Assembly (NCBI GenBank): GCA_003326205.1
Contig: LWTK01000031.1
Coordinates: 1 to 64,000, forward strand
Origin: Nostoc sp. ATCC 43529
GTDB taxonomy: Bacteria; Cyanobacteriota; Cyanobacteriia; Cyanobacteriales; Nostocaceae
Length of the DNA stretch: 64,000 bases
Direction of reading: 5' to 3'
Both the position numbers and the translations under genes were made by a program. The notes beneath the pieces are model-generated. The model saw only the letters and a program-made list of their open reading frames with translations, made no database searches and had not been told where the DNA came from. Shown piece after piece: positions 18,121 through 26,550 of this stretch; positions within the stretch are counted from its first letter, which is position 1, and each line of letters begins with the position of its first letter.

Positions 18121-18162
18121 GACTCTCCGCGCTTTTTGGATGGCTATTTCTTCCAGAATAGA

Positions 18163-18645
18163 TTAAAAACCTGCTTCTTTGAGTTGAACAGGCGATCGAA
18201 CACAATTTTCTTTACTTAAAGATGCTTGTGAGATTAACTCCCAAGCCTCACGATATTGTGCAGAACGAGGCTTACGTTGTCGTTTTTCAGCCTCAACAAG
18301 GTGTACTTCGCTTCCATAACCTATGAACACATCTACGGGAAAAACATAGAATAGGTCAAGTTTTTCTATATACACCAGGGCAAAATCAAAGTCTGATAGT
18401 TGATATGGTTCTCGAACCATCAGCCGCCGATTTGTTTTGGTGCGTCGATTATCTACAACGTAATTGCCAGAAGGCACATCCAACCAAGCGTATTTGACTT
18501 GGATTTTTATGAGAGTTCCCTCTACATCAAATGCCAGATCATAAGGCAATCTATCACCAAAAGGTTTTAAAACTCCCCAACCGCGCTTTAAAGCATGAAG
18601 AACAGCAGCTGATTCTGCTATGTCTCCTCTAAGCTTTGTATCCAT
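18163..18645 (-). CDS. PD-(D/E)XK homing endonuclease of the I-Ssp6803I type
   Basis: A 160-residue protein beginning MDTKLRGDIAESAAVLHALK. The pattern GD-x-AE (E11), GDRLPYDLAF (D36) and IKIQVKYAW (Q49, K51) is the PD-(D/E)XK variant with Gln in place of the second acidic residue. It matches the group I intron endonuclease I-Ssp6803I, which cuts intron-free initiator tRNA genes at the anticodon loop. The start lies 90 bp beyond the 3' end of the intron-split initiator tRNA gene at 18736-19057 and beyond its terminator, so the enzyme is encoded outside the intron. The short C-terminal tail (SLSKENCVRSPVQLKEAGF) looks less conserved. Enzyme type is strongly supported; target site is inferred from the neighbour. 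Confidence 0.85.
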   Translation of the reverse strand: MDTKLRGDIAESAAVLHALKRGWGVLKPFGDRLPYDLAFDVEGTLIKIQVKYAWLDVPSGNYVVDNRRTKTNRRLMVREPYQLSDFDFALVYIEKLDLFYVFPVDVFIGYGSEVHLVEAEKRQRKPRSAQYREAWELISQASLSKENCVRSPVQLKEAGF

Positions 18646-18680
18646 TAGTCAGATGAAAACGAAGTAGCTGACAATCACCA

Positions 18681-18720
18681 TAAAACAAAACCCTGTAATC
18701 TTTTTGGAAAACAGGGCTTT
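18681..18720 (-). terminator. Terminator of the initiator tRNA gene
   Basis: Read on the minus strand: CCCTGT, a 14-nt loop, ACAGGG, then TTTTGTTTTA. It lies 15 bp beyond the encoded CCA end of the tRNA and separates it from the endonuclease gene. Confidence 0.75.
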
Positions 18721-18735
18721 GCTATATGTTCAATT

Positions 18736-19057
18736 TGGTGGCGGGAAGTGGATTTGAACCACTGACCTTCGGGTTATGCTTACCAACTACAACTTTCGTT
18801 GCCCAGAGTCAACTGGTTTGTGGTCTGGACTGTCCCTTCACCCTCGGCCTTACCATTAGGGTGTCTGCCTTCCAGTCTCTACACCTTCTCCATTTCTGGA
18901 GCTTGGTTCGGGATTACCGCGCTATTGGCTTCCCCGACTTTGACAGATAAACACACATAAGTTTCTTTATGTGCCGCCCAAAGCAAACCTAACTAATAAG
19001 CGTCTAGTTAACTTTGCCAGTTGAGCCCGACGAGCTACCAGGCTGCTCTATCCCGCG
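18736..19057 (-). tRNA. Initiator tRNA-fMet (CAU), split by a group I intron
   Basis: Minus strand. The 5' exon is 19057-19024 (CGCGGGATAGAGC...GTCGGGCT) and the 3' exon 18778-18736 (CATAACCCGAAGG...). The joined tRNA is 77 nt including an encoded CCA. The anticodon loop is CTCATAA with anticodon CAT. Initiator features are visible: three consecutive G-C pairs next to the anticodon loop (GGG/CCC), an unpaired first base (C1 opposite C72), and A11-U24 in the D stem (GAGC/GCTC). The T arm reads AGTGG-TTCAAAT-CCACT. The intron interrupts the anticodon loop after U33. Confidence 0.95.
18779..19023 (-). ncRNA. Self-splicing group I intron in the tRNA-fMet anticodon loop
   Basis: A 245-nt intron inferred from the exon boundaries. 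Cutting after U33 and before C34 gives a 5' exon ending in U and an intron ending in G, the group I rule. Conserved core elements are readable on the minus strand: GCGCGGTAATCCCGAACCAAGC (split here: GCGCGGTAATCCC, then GAACCAAGC) resembles the P/Q (P4) region, GTAGAGACTGGA the R element, and AAGGGACAGTCCAGACC the S element of P7. It contains no reading frame for an endonuclease; that gene lies downstream of the tRNA. Related introns are known in the initiator tRNA of Synechocystis PCC 6803 and some other cyanobacteria. Confidence 0.9.
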
Positions 19058-19103
19058 TCGCTCTTGACTTTTCTAGTCTAACTTAAAGTCAAGAGTTTGG
19101 CAA

Positions 19104-20057
19104 CTACAAAAACGATAATTCTCCAATTACTTCTAAACGCTTGTATTTTCCTAAGGTGACAAACTTTTCACTAAGACTTTCGGCGGCGCTGGGACTAATC
19201 CAACCCATCTGTTGGAGTAAGTGAATGGCAACGGCGTGTTTTGCTCGTTTTGCTCCATCCATAACTTTAATTGCTAATCCCATGCCTTCACCGAGTCTAC
19301 CAATGCATTGCACTCCTTCAGCCCCAGATTTGCTCACCAGTTCCCCTGGAGTTAAACGCATCAGTTCCGTATCAAATTCTCCATCCCCTGCTACCATTGC
19401 TGGGTGATGAGTCATGGCACGGACAATACGCTCCATATCCAAGTTACTACTAGAGGCTAATAGGGCATACAAAGAGGCCATTTGACCGAGTTGCATCAAA
19501 TAAGTTGGTGCGCCGCAGTCATCATGGGCGCTGATAAATTCCTCTGCTGGCATTCGTAGCAATTCTGCTACTTTCCCCAAAATCAACTGCTGTATTGGGT
19601 GTTTGCGTTCCAAGTAGTTATTTAAAGGCCAATGGCGTTGCTGACAAACAGCTAGCATCCCGGCATGTTTCCCAGAGCAATTGTATTCCAGAGGACTGCG
19701 CTTGCCTTCAGGAATCGGACACTGGAGTACAGTGGGGTCAAGATCCGCCCGCCAAAGGATGTTAAATACCTGTCTGACTTGCTCTATTGTCCCTTTATGG
19801 GAACTGGTGATGATTGCTAAATCGCGATCGCTGAGGTCATAGCGTTCCAGCGTACCTGTAGTGGTGACTGCGAGTGCCTGAAATGGTTTGAGTGCTGAAC
19901 GAATAAAGGCAGCAGTTTCAGAGTTTCCGGCCACGGTTAAAACCCGTCCGCGTTCGTCGCATACAACAGCCTGGACTATATGCTTGGATTCAATGATACC
20001 TTCACGCAGCAACCGGACTTCCAGTGCTGTGGCTTGAGTTCGTTTTCCCATTGTCAT
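19104..20057 (-). CDS. L-asparaginase II family enzyme (Rhizobium etli type)
   Basis: A 317-residue asparaginase of the PF06089 family, which hydrolyses L-asparagine to aspartate and ammonia and is unrelated to the E. coli enzymes. Visible motifs are TSSHKGT (S85, S86, H87), YNCSGKHAGM (C127, K130) and HDDCGAPTY (C181). The Cys-x2-Lys and later Cys spacing (3, then 51 residues) equals that of the Zn-binding C135/K138/C189 of the R. etli enzyme as I recall it. Start is ATG 20057 or 20051. It lies downstream of rsfS and the CGLD27 gene on the same strand, after a spacer with heptamer repeats. Confidence 0.92.
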   Translation of the reverse strand: MTMGKRTQATALEVRLLREGIIESKHIVQAVVCDERGRVLTVAGNSETAAFIRSALKPFQALAVTTTGTLERYDLSDRDLAIITSSHKGTIEQVRQVFNILWRADLDPTVLQCPIPEGKRSPLEYNCSGKHAGMLAVCQQRHWPLNNYLERKHPIQQLILGKVAELLRMPAEEFISAHDDCGAPTYLMQLGQMASLYALLASSSNLDMERIVRAMTHHPAMVAGDGEFDTELMRLTPGELVSKSGAEGVQCIGRLGEGMGLAIKVMDGAKRAKHAVAIHLLQQMGWISPSAAESLSEKFVTLGKYKRLEVIGELSFL

Positions 20058-20082
20058 GGGTTTATTTTTATCACTTTTTTAT

Positions 20083-20119
20083 TATTAGTCATTGGTCATT
20101 AGTCATTAGTCATTGGTCA
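20083..20119. repeat. Heptamer repeats (TCATTAG/TCATTGG)
   Basis: About five consecutive units, followed by copies of the dispersed unit CCCAATGCCCAATGCCCAAT at 20130-20156. They fill the gap between the asparaginase and CGLD27 genes. Confidence 0.8.
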
Positions 20120-20162
20120 ATACCGTATGCCCCATGCCCAATGCCCAATGCCCAATCACGGT

Positions 20163-20663
20163 TTACAACAAATGCCAAACTATAGTACCAATAACGAACA
20201 TTCCCGCCAAGCCAGCAAAGGTAAATTGCAACCGCCGTAGGATAGGTTTAATTTCGTATGCCACAATTAAGCGATCGCGATTGAGGACTTCTTGTGGTTT
20301 TGTCCAGGTTTGACCGTCGTACCAGCCTGACTCTTCATAGAATACTGTGCCAGAACAAAGGCGATCGCACACGTAAAACCAGCCTAAATACAACCTTACC
20401 ACCGCCAGCAGTACGCCAATGCTTGCCCCTCCTGCACCACAGAGAATAAAATGGGCAAAATACTTTTGTGGGGGAAAACTTGCTGCTGCCACAGGGCCTG
20501 CGACTAACCAAGATAAACCCCAAATCCAAAGTATTTTCGTGATATACTTCCGCCAATGTAAAGTGCTATCACGAAACAACCAGGAACCTTTTAACTCTTC
20601 GTATTCATTGAGCGGTTGTTGGTCTGCGGGAACTGGGCAATTTGAAACTGAAGACCTAATCAT
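20163..20663 (-). CDS. CGLD27 family (DUF1230) membrane protein
   Basis: A 166-residue protein of the family conserved in cyanobacteria, green plants and diatoms. It starts MIRSSVSNCPVPADQQPLNEYEELKGSWLF; the CPVPxxQxPxNEYxxLxxSWxF block is diagnostic. Three or four membrane helices follow (about 42-62, 70-93, 145-165). It ends near KPILRRLQFTFAGLAG. The start overlaps the rsfS stop by 4 nt, so the two are translationally coupled. Plant members are chloroplast proteins linked to iron or high-light physiology; the bacterial role is not established. Confidence 0.9.
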   Translation of the reverse strand: MIRSSVSNCPVPADQQPLNEYEELKGSWLFRDSTLHWRKYITKILWIWGLSWLVAGPVAAASFPPQKYFAHFILCGAGGASIGVLLAVVRLYLGWFYVCDRLCSGTVFYEESGWYDGQTWTKPQEVLNRDRLIVAYEIKPILRRLQFTFAGLAGMFVIGTIVWHLL

Positions 20664-21118
20664 GTTGGCTTACCCCCACCCTCATCAGATTCTGGAAGGG
20701 AAATGCGTTCTGCATGAATCCAGAACGCTTCTAAATTATAAAACTCCCGTTCCTTGGGCATCATGATGTGAACGATGACTTCACCGTAGTCTTGTAGTAC
20801 CCAACTCCCCTCGGCTTTTCCTTCTGTCCTCAAGGGGCGTCGCTGCAACTCGGTTTCGACTTTTTCTTCAATTGCTTGAGCGATCGCCCTGACCTGTACC
20901 CTAGAATAACCAGTCATCATCACAAAATAATCTGCTAGGTAAGATACGTCTGCTACTCTGAGCAATAAAATATCACCAGCTTTGCGATCTGATGCAGCTT
21001 CAGCAATTATCGCAGCTAATTTTTGGCTTGCTTCTTCTATTTGGGTGGGGTTTCTCAGCACACTCTTTGTTAGTGGGACAGATTGTAATGGGAAATTTCC
21101 TTGGAAATAATCAGTCAT
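20660..21118 (-). CDS. rsfS: Ribosome silencing factor RsfS
   Basis: A 152-residue protein of the RsfS/YbeB/Iojap family, which binds ribosomal protein L14 and blocks joining of the subunits under starvation. The core from about residue 30 shows AAIIAEAASDRKAGDILLLRVADVSYLADYFVMMTG, then VRAIAQAIEEKVE, EGKAEGSWVLQDYGEVIVHIM and FYNLEAFW. The N-terminal 25 residues and the Gly/Glu tail are variable in the family. It overlaps the next gene by 4 nt. Confidence 0.95.
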   Translation of the reverse strand: MTDYFQGNFPLQSVPLTKSVLRNPTQIEEASQKLAAIIAEAASDRKAGDILLLRVADVSYLADYFVMMTGYSRVQVRAIAQAIEEKVETELQRRPLRTEGKAEGSWVLQDYGEVIVHIMMPKEREFYNLEAFWIHAERISLPESDEGGGKPT

Positions 21119-21608
21119 TAAACCTCAGGTGCTTTCTTCCTTTTGAAACAATTGTTTACATTTACTTAACAAGTAACAAACAATCGATCTGAAAATGTGT
21201 CAATGGGTTTTTTTGAATACTAACAAAAAAATAGGTCTCTATGGACGCTAGCTTGAAAAAGTAGTAGGGAATGGGGAGTATGGACTAGCGACTGGGAAGA
21301 AATATTTTCATACCCCCGTTGTGTAATTTATTGCATGACCGTCTAGCCTGAGAATCCGAATTAAAAATTAGGATGCGATTAGTTCTCGCCTTCATAGGAG
21401 TATTACGAATCTTGCTTTGCAGCACAGCTCGTTCATCGCATTAATTTTGCAGGCTTTAAAATTTTCGGTGTTTTCGTTTCAGCTTTAAACTCTCAAAACT
21501 AATGGGACAAACCACTAGACTTTAGGCCATGTATTAAAACTTACGATACAAGAGAACGCACTCATGCCCGCTCTCCCAAAAGTCTGATTAGCCTGAATTT
21601 ACTATTTT

Positions 21609-21645
21609 GTGTTTGGGGATACCAAGCACCTTTATTACTTTTTAG
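21609..21645 (+). terminator. Plus-strand terminator-like hairpin without an upstream gene
   Basis: GTGTTTGG/CCAAGCAC pair over 8 bp (one G-U) around a 5-nt loop, followed by CTTTATTACTTTTTAG. Confidence 0.5.
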
Positions 21646-21660
21646 ATAAAAAATTTATAT

Positions 21661-21702
21661 TCCCACGGTTTGAATTGAATGAAGTGAAGCCGTGGGATTT
21701 TT
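21661..21702 (+). terminator. Hairpin TCCCACGG...CCGTGGGA with T-run
   Basis: An 8-bp perfect stem (21661-21668 and 21690-21697), 21-nt loop and TTTTTG tail. It could be a terminator, or the end hairpin of an IS200/IS605-type element, which often carries a CCCACGG stem in these genomes. Confidence 0.5.
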
Positions 21703-21930
21703 GATTCAATACCAATGCAGCTAAAAAATTGCTTGTGTACTGAAATTACTAAGTAGTAATTTGATGCAGTTAACTTCTCTGTGATTAATATTTTGACATC
21801 AACCCTACAGGAGGTGCAAATACAGCGGATTTCAGCTTGGTTAAGTACAAATCATAACTTCCAAAGCTATGATTACAGCCTGTTTTACTTCTGAATTCTG
21901 CTGTATGCAACGTAACTCCACTGTCGTAGA

Positions 21931-23202
21931 TTACACTTCTTGTTTGGTAACTATTGTTGAGTGAATTGCTCTCCGATTTGCGATTAATGAGTAACACAAC
22001 GACTCATACTGATTTAAAGCTTGGTCAAAAGCATACTGCTCAACGGCATATTGCCGACTTTTATAACCCAAAGTTTTAACTTTTTCAGGGTTTTGATACA
22101 AGTCTAAAATTGCCATTGCTAAAGCTTGGGGATCTTCTGGAGGAACGATAACTCCACCACCACTTTGCCTGATAGCCCTTGCTGCCGTACCGTTATCAGG
22201 GACAGAGGCAACTAAAGCCCGTCCGCTAGCAAGTAGCACCTGAATTTTTGACGGCATATTGAAGGAGATAACATTTTTCTTTTGCACCACTAAACCAACA
22301 TCCGCAGCCGCCAACATTTCTGGTAAATTTTTGCGGGGTTGAAATGGCAGTAACAAAACATTATCTGCACCACAGTCTAAACATTCCTGTTGCAGTCGCT
22401 GTAAACCTTTTGCCTCCCCAACAATGACAAAGGCAATATCTGAAATGTGGCGCAACACAGAAGCAGCTTTGACAACGCTTTCTAAGCCTTGGGTGAGGGC
22501 AATGTTACCAGAATAAAGTACTACAAATTTACCATTTAGGTTGTGGGTTGTGCGGAAAGGGTTATTTTCTTGAGGTAAAGGGCGAATAAAATTGACATCA
22601 ACCCAGTTAGGAATTTGCACAATTTTGTCAGCTTCTACGCCCTTAGATCGTAAATTTTCCACAAATCCATCGGCGATGACGCTAATTTTACTGGCACTGT
22701 GGTAGGCAAATTTTTCCAATAATGTAAACACTTGGATAAGCAATTTATTTTTAAGTAAACCTACGTGAACAGCTGCTTCTGGTAATATATCTTGTAGATT
22801 TAAGATTACAGGGCAAGCACGTAACCATCCTAAAAGAGCAACTGGTACACAGCTTGGTAGGGATGGTGAGGTGGAAAGGATAACATCTGGACGCCAACCC
22901 ATTAGGGCTGGTACAAAACTAGTGACAACAAAACTAGCATCTAGCAAGACTCGATCTAGTAAATTGGGTTGTGGACGAATCCAAACATAACTACGTTGGA
23001 TTTCAACGCCATTTTTGTATTCTGTGACATACCACTTGCCCCGATATTCCTGGTAAATTTGACGTTCAGGGTAGTTAGGCATGGCGGTAACTACGCGCAC
23101 TTGGTGTCCCCGCTTTACTAGTCCCTCTGCTAATTCAGTCATTAGTGGGGCAATACCAATTGGTTCTGGGTGATAGTTGTATGAGTAAATTAAAATTCGC
23201 AT
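21931..23202 (-). CDS. WcaI-like family 4 glycosyltransferase
   Basis: A 423-residue GT-B glycosyltransferase. The N-terminal domain begins MRILIYSYNYHPEPIGIAPL, followed by GHQVRVVTAMPNYPE, the start pattern of colanic-acid WcaI-type enzymes. Other blocks are DVILSTSPSLPSCVPVALL, NLQDILPEAAVHVG, VIPNWVDVNFI-like (IPNWVDVNFIRP) and the nucleotide-sugar region VVLYSGNIALTQGLE...SGGGVIVPPEDPQALA. It probably adds a sugar in exopolysaccharide or lipopolysaccharide synthesis. It stands alone, with non-coding DNA on both sides. Confidence 0.9.
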   Translation of the reverse strand: MRILIYSYNYHPEPIGIAPLMTELAEGLVKRGHQVRVVTAMPNYPERQIYQEYRGKWYVTEYKNGVEIQRSYVWIRPQPNLLDRVLLDASFVVTSFVPALMGWRPDVILSTSPSLPSCVPVALLGWLRACPVILNLQDILPEAAVHVGLLKNKLLIQVFTLLEKFAYHSASKISVIADGFVENLRSKGVEADKIVQIPNWVDVNFIRPLPQENNPFRTTHNLNGKFVVLYSGNIALTQGLESVVKAASVLRHISDIAFVIVGEAKGLQRLQQECLDCGADNVLLLPFQPRKNLPEMLAAADVGLVVQKKNVISFNMPSKIQVLLASGRALVASVPDNGTAARAIRQSGGGVIVPPEDPQALAMAILDLYQNPEKVKTLGYKSRQYAVEQYAFDQALNQYESLCYSLIANRRAIHSTIVTKQEV

Positions 23203-23488
23203 AGAAAATTAGTCTGAAGTACCCCGGTTGTTTATTTAATGACAAAACTTGTCTTAAATATCTCTGGGAGCTTGGAAACTCCCATATTTAATTGTGGCTT
23301 CAGAGTGTTTTTATGTCAGGGATTTTCCTTAAAGATTGAGTAAACTTTTATATTTAATTCTTAGAAGTTAGGAGAATAATTTTTACCCTTTAATAGAGGA
23401 TTTCAAGTGTTTACTTATGACTGGTACGTAAGTAAAAACCCTCAATTTTATAATATTAGTATAAATATTTCACAATAATAGTGACTCA

Positions 23489-24667
23489 ATGAGCGATCGC
23501 CCTTGTATTTTCTCTTTTTTTGCTGGTTCAGGTTTCCTAGATTTGGGTTTTGAAACCAGTGGTTTTAACATTGTTTATGTGAATGAAATTTTTTCCCCAT
23601 TTATGGCAGCATACCGCTATTCACGGCAGGTTCTTAATCTAGGGTTGCCGGAATACGGATATCATGACGGTGAAGCAGGAGACGTAAGTAAACTTACCCA
23701 AGATTCACAAGCACAACGCATTTACGAGTTAGTCAAAGACTGCCGTAAATTTAATGATATCGTTGGCTTTATTGGTGGGCCTCCCTGTCCTGATTTTTCC
23801 ATTGGTGGAAAAAATAGAGGACATTTGGGAGATCATGGCAAACTCTCAGCTTCCTATATGGAATTAATTTGTCAAAATCTACCAGATTTCTTTTTATTTG
23901 AGAATGTTAAGGGTTTGTGGAAGACGAAAAAACATCGTTTATTTTTTGAATTGCTGAAGCAACGATTACAACAAGCAGGATATATATTAACAGAGCGCTT
24001 AATTAATTCTCTTGAATATGGTGTACCTCAAGATAGAGAAAGAATTATTTTGATTGGATTTCAAAATAATTTTTTCAAGGATATGGGAAGAGAATTTAAT
24101 AGGCAAGAGTTACTAAATGAAGATGTTTTTCCTTGGAGAAATTACATTTTATACGAGCGAAAAAATGTTTTTGCTTATCCCTGGCCTAAATGCAATTTAT
24201 TCAAAGAAAATTCTATAATGCCTTGTCCTGGTGAGATTCCTCAAGAATTAACAGTTGAATACTGGTTTAGAAAAAATAATGTCCTCAGGCATCCCAATGC
24301 TAAATATTACTTTCAACCAAGAGCAGGTATTACAAAATTTGCTGTTGTTGATGAAGGAGATGATTCTAAAAAATCTTTCAAGCGTCTTCACAGATGGCGT
24401 TATTCTCCAACAGCTTGTTATGGTAATAATGAAGTACATTTACATCCTTATAAAGTCCGAAGAATTTCTGTAGCAGAAGCTTTAGCCATCCAGTCTTTGC
24501 CTGCAAATTTTGTACTTCCAGAGAATATGTCACTGACAAATATGTTTAAAACTATTGGTAACGGTGTACCATATTTGGCATCGAAGGCGTTAGCCCAAAC
24601 TATTATTAAATTCTTAATAAGTGGACTGATAAATACTGTTGATATTCCTCACCTTACTGGCACTTAA
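23489..24667 (+). CDS. DNA (cytosine-5) methyltransferase, orphan
   Basis: A 392-residue C5 methyltransferase. Motif I is IFSFFAGSGFLDLGFE (about 7-22), motif IV GGPPCPDFS with catalytic Cys100, motif VI FENV, motif VIII QDRERIILIG and motif X GNGVPYLASKALAQ near the C-terminus. The target-recognition region is about 215-310. No restriction endonuclease, Vsr or HNH gene is adjacent, so it is a solitary methyltransferase; the target sequence cannot be read from the protein. The coding sequence is visibly more AT-rich than deoC and recO downstream, hinting at acquisition. The ATG overlaps a HIP1 site (ATGAGCGATCGC). Confidence 0.93.
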   Translation: MSDRPCIFSFFAGSGFLDLGFETSGFNIVYVNEIFSPFMAAYRYSRQVLNLGLPEYGYHDGEAGDVSKLTQDSQAQRIYELVKDCRKFNDIVGFIGGPPCPDFSIGGKNRGHLGDHGKLSASYMELICQNLPDFFLFENVKGLWKTKKHRLFFELLKQRLQQAGYILTERLINSLEYGVPQDRERIILIGFQNNFFKDMGREFNRQELLNEDVFPWRNYILYERKNVFAYPWPKCNLFKENSIMPCPGEIPQELTVEYWFRKNNVLRHPNAKYYFQPRAGITKFAVVDEGDDSKKSFKRLHRWRYSPTACYGNNEVHLHPYKVRRISVAEALAIQSLPANFVLPENMSLTNMFKTIGNGVPYLASKALAQTIIKFLISGLINTVDIPHLTGT

Positions 24668-24839
24668 TGTCAACTTAAATACTTGCATTAATTATGTGAG
24701 ATCTGCACAGCTAATATCCTAGATTAAGTAAGCAGTTTATTTTCAGGATAAACTCGTAATAAATTGTGGTTTAATATATATATAAGAAATGTTTTAATTT
24801 TTTATAAACTTTAATAATCAATCACTGGCAGAAGAGACG

Positions 24840-25520
24840 ATGGCAGCAGACTATCCAGACATTGATATTGCGCCATTTATTGAGCACGCCCTATTAACGC
24901 CAACGGCTACTCCAGAGCAAGTTGAGCAATGGTGTGAAGAAGCATACAGATTTAATTTTGCAGCAGTTTGCCTGTACCCTGCCTATGTAAAGCAAGCAGT
25001 TGAACTCCTCCACGGTAAGAACCCAAAAGTCTCTACGGTGATTGGCTTTCCGGCTGGTGCGACAACTTCAACGGTCAAGTTGTATGAGGCTCAAGAAGCG
25101 GTGGAAAGTGGGGCTACTGAGTTAGATGTGGTAATCAACTTGGGTTGGTTGAAAGCTGGCAAAACGGAACAAGTGCATCGTGAGATTGCCGAAATTTGCG
25201 AGGAGACTGGACAAACTGTGAAGGTAATTTTGGAAACTAACCTTTTGACAGATGCGGAAAAAAAAATAGCTGCTGAAATCTCTATGGATGCGGGAGCAAG
25301 TTTCTTAAAAACCAGCACTGGTTGGAATGGTGGTGCCACAGTCGCAGATGTGCGACTTTTGAAGGAATTAGCAAAAGAAAGGGTGGGAATTAAAGCTTCA
25401 GGTGGTATCCGTACTGTCAACCAAGCTCTAGACTTAATCGTAGCGGGTGCTACTAGATTAGGAACATCTCGTGGTATCGATTTGATCCGCCAGCGCGATA
25501 ACCTGGAAAAGGGTAAATAG
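24840..25520 (+). CDS. deoC: Deoxyribose-phosphate aldolase
   Basis: A 226-residue class I aldolase that cleaves 2-deoxyribose-5-phosphate to glyceraldehyde-3-phosphate and acetaldehyde. The Schiff-base lysine is K157 in FLKTSTGW. Supporting residues are D96 (ELDVVINLG) and K185 (GIKASGGI). [11 protein letters not shown] and [11 protein letters not shown] are also conserved. A ribosome-binding site AGAAGAGAC precedes the ATG. recO follows after a repeat-filled 124-bp gap. Confidence 0.97.
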   Translation: MAADYPDIDIAPFIEHALLTPTATPEQVEQWCEEAYRFNFAAVCLYPAYVKQAVELLHGKNPKVSTVIGFPAGATTSTVKLYEAQEAVESGATELDVVINLGWLKAGKTEQVHREIAEICEETGQTVKVILETNLLTDAEKKIAAEISMDAGASFLKTSTGWNGGATVADVRLLKELAKERVGIKASGGIRTVNQALDLIVAGATRLGTSRGIDLIRQRDNLEKGK

Positions 25521-25583
25521 TCATTTGTCCTTTGTCTTTTATCGTCTGTCATTTGTCCTTTGTCCTTCGTCCTTATGTTTATT

Positions 25584-25645
25584 TACTAATGACCAATGAC
25601 TAATGACCAATGACCAATGACCAATGACCAATGACCAATGACTAA
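25584..25645. repeat. Heptamer repeats (CTAATGA/CCAATGA) abutting the recO start
   Basis: About nine consecutive units, the last of which (ACTAATGAGTAGA) contains the recO start codon. Translation of recO therefore begins inside the repeat. Confidence 0.9.
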
Positions 25646-26550
25646 TGAGTAGAACCTACAAAGCAACCGGAATTAATCTTAAAACCCAGGCGCTCGGAGA
25701 ATCGGATAAAATAGTGACAATTTTGACACCAGAATTCGGTCTAGTTCGAGCAGTGGCTCCAGGGGCACGCAAGCATAACTCCAGCTTGGGCGGTAGGAGC
25801 GGTATGTTCGTTGTTAATGAACTATTGATTGCCAAGGGGCGATCGCTTGATAAAATTACCCAAGCACAGACGTTAAAAACTTATCCAGGTCTAGCTAAAG
25901 ATTTGGGAAAATTAGCTGCAAGTCAGTATTTAGCAGAAATAGTATTGTGTCAAGCTTTGAGCGAACAACCCCAAGAAGAACTTTATGAGTTATTCAACGA
26001 ACATCTCCATCGATTAGAGGTGTTACCTAGTGGAAATACATCTGGTGTTTTGGCTCATCTGGCTCATGGGGTGTTTCACCTTTTAGCCTTAGCAGGACTG
26101 ACGCCGCAAGTCCAAATTTGTTGTTTGTCTGGACGACCCCTGACGCCAGACTTTACAGACCCCAACTGGCAAGTAGGATTTAGCAGCCCTGCGGGTGGAA
26201 CGGTTTGTTTAGAAGCTTGGAAAAGTTTGCGAACAGATGCAAAGATGGGGAGATGGAAAGATGGGGGAGAAATAACCAATGCCCCATCCCCTATACCCAA
26301 CGTCCAAACAGTTGTTGTCCATCAGCAAGAAATACCCGTGATTTCCAGTCGTCCTGGTGCAATGGAACTAGCTCTGCTTCAACATCTATCGCAACCAGAG
26401 ATCGTACAAATTGATGGCGCTAGAGATATTAACTGGTTATCTGTTGAGCAGATTTTACGCCAGTATGCTCAGTATCAATTAAGCCGCCCTATTCGCTCTG
26501 CTACCTTGATCGACTCTTATTTTGCTGCCAACCATGATGCAATCGTCTGA
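25645..26550 (+). CDS. recO: DNA repair protein RecO
   Basis: A 301-residue RecFOR-pathway protein that loads RecA by displacing SSB. The OB-fold N-terminus is visible: [39 protein letters not shown]. The helical and zinc-like region follows ([28 protein letters not shown]). Only part of the usual Cys set is present. Residues about 200-222 ([20 protein letters not shown]...) look foreign: the DNA there is a copy of the dispersed GATGGGGAGATGG...CCAATGCCCCAT repeat found in spacers elsewhere in the window. It has evidently been inserted in frame. Confidence 0.95.
   Translation: MSRTYKATGINLKTQALGESDKIVTILTPEFGLVRAVAPGARKHNSSLGGRSGMFVVNELLIAKGRSLDKITQAQTLKTYPGLAKDLGKLAASQYLAEIVLCQALSEQPQEELYELFNEHLHRLEVLPSGNTSGVLAHLAHGVFHLLALAGLTPQVQICCLSGRPLTPDFTDPNWQVGFSSPAGGTVCLEAWKSLRTDAKMGRWKDGGEITNAPSPIPNVQTVVVHQQEIPVISSRPGAMELALLQHLSQPEIVQIDGARDINWLSVEQILRQYAQYQLSRPIRSATLIDSYFAANHDAIV

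Larger units (their letters stand above)
21119..21930. other. Long non-coding region with two plus-strand terminator-like hairpins
   Basis: Some 800 bp between the glycosyltransferase and rsfS (both minus). No convincing gene on either strand; the open frames are short and unlike proteins. Two hairpins with T-rich tails point rightward (21609-21645 and 21661-21702) although no plus-strand gene precedes them. This may mean a small RNA encoded on the plus strand or the remains of a mobile element. Confidence 0.45.

Noticed and set aside
18726-18950. Open frame MFNLVAGSGFEPLTFGL... on the plus strand
   Set aside because: It lies opposite the tRNA-fMet 3' exon and group I intron. The GSGFEPLTFGL stretch is just the reverse of the T arm and anticodon region, so it is not a gene.
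21785-21997. Minus-strand 70-codon frame overlapping the glycosyltransferase end
   Set aside because: It overlaps the 3' end of the WcaI-like gene in another frame and has no protein-like composition or site.
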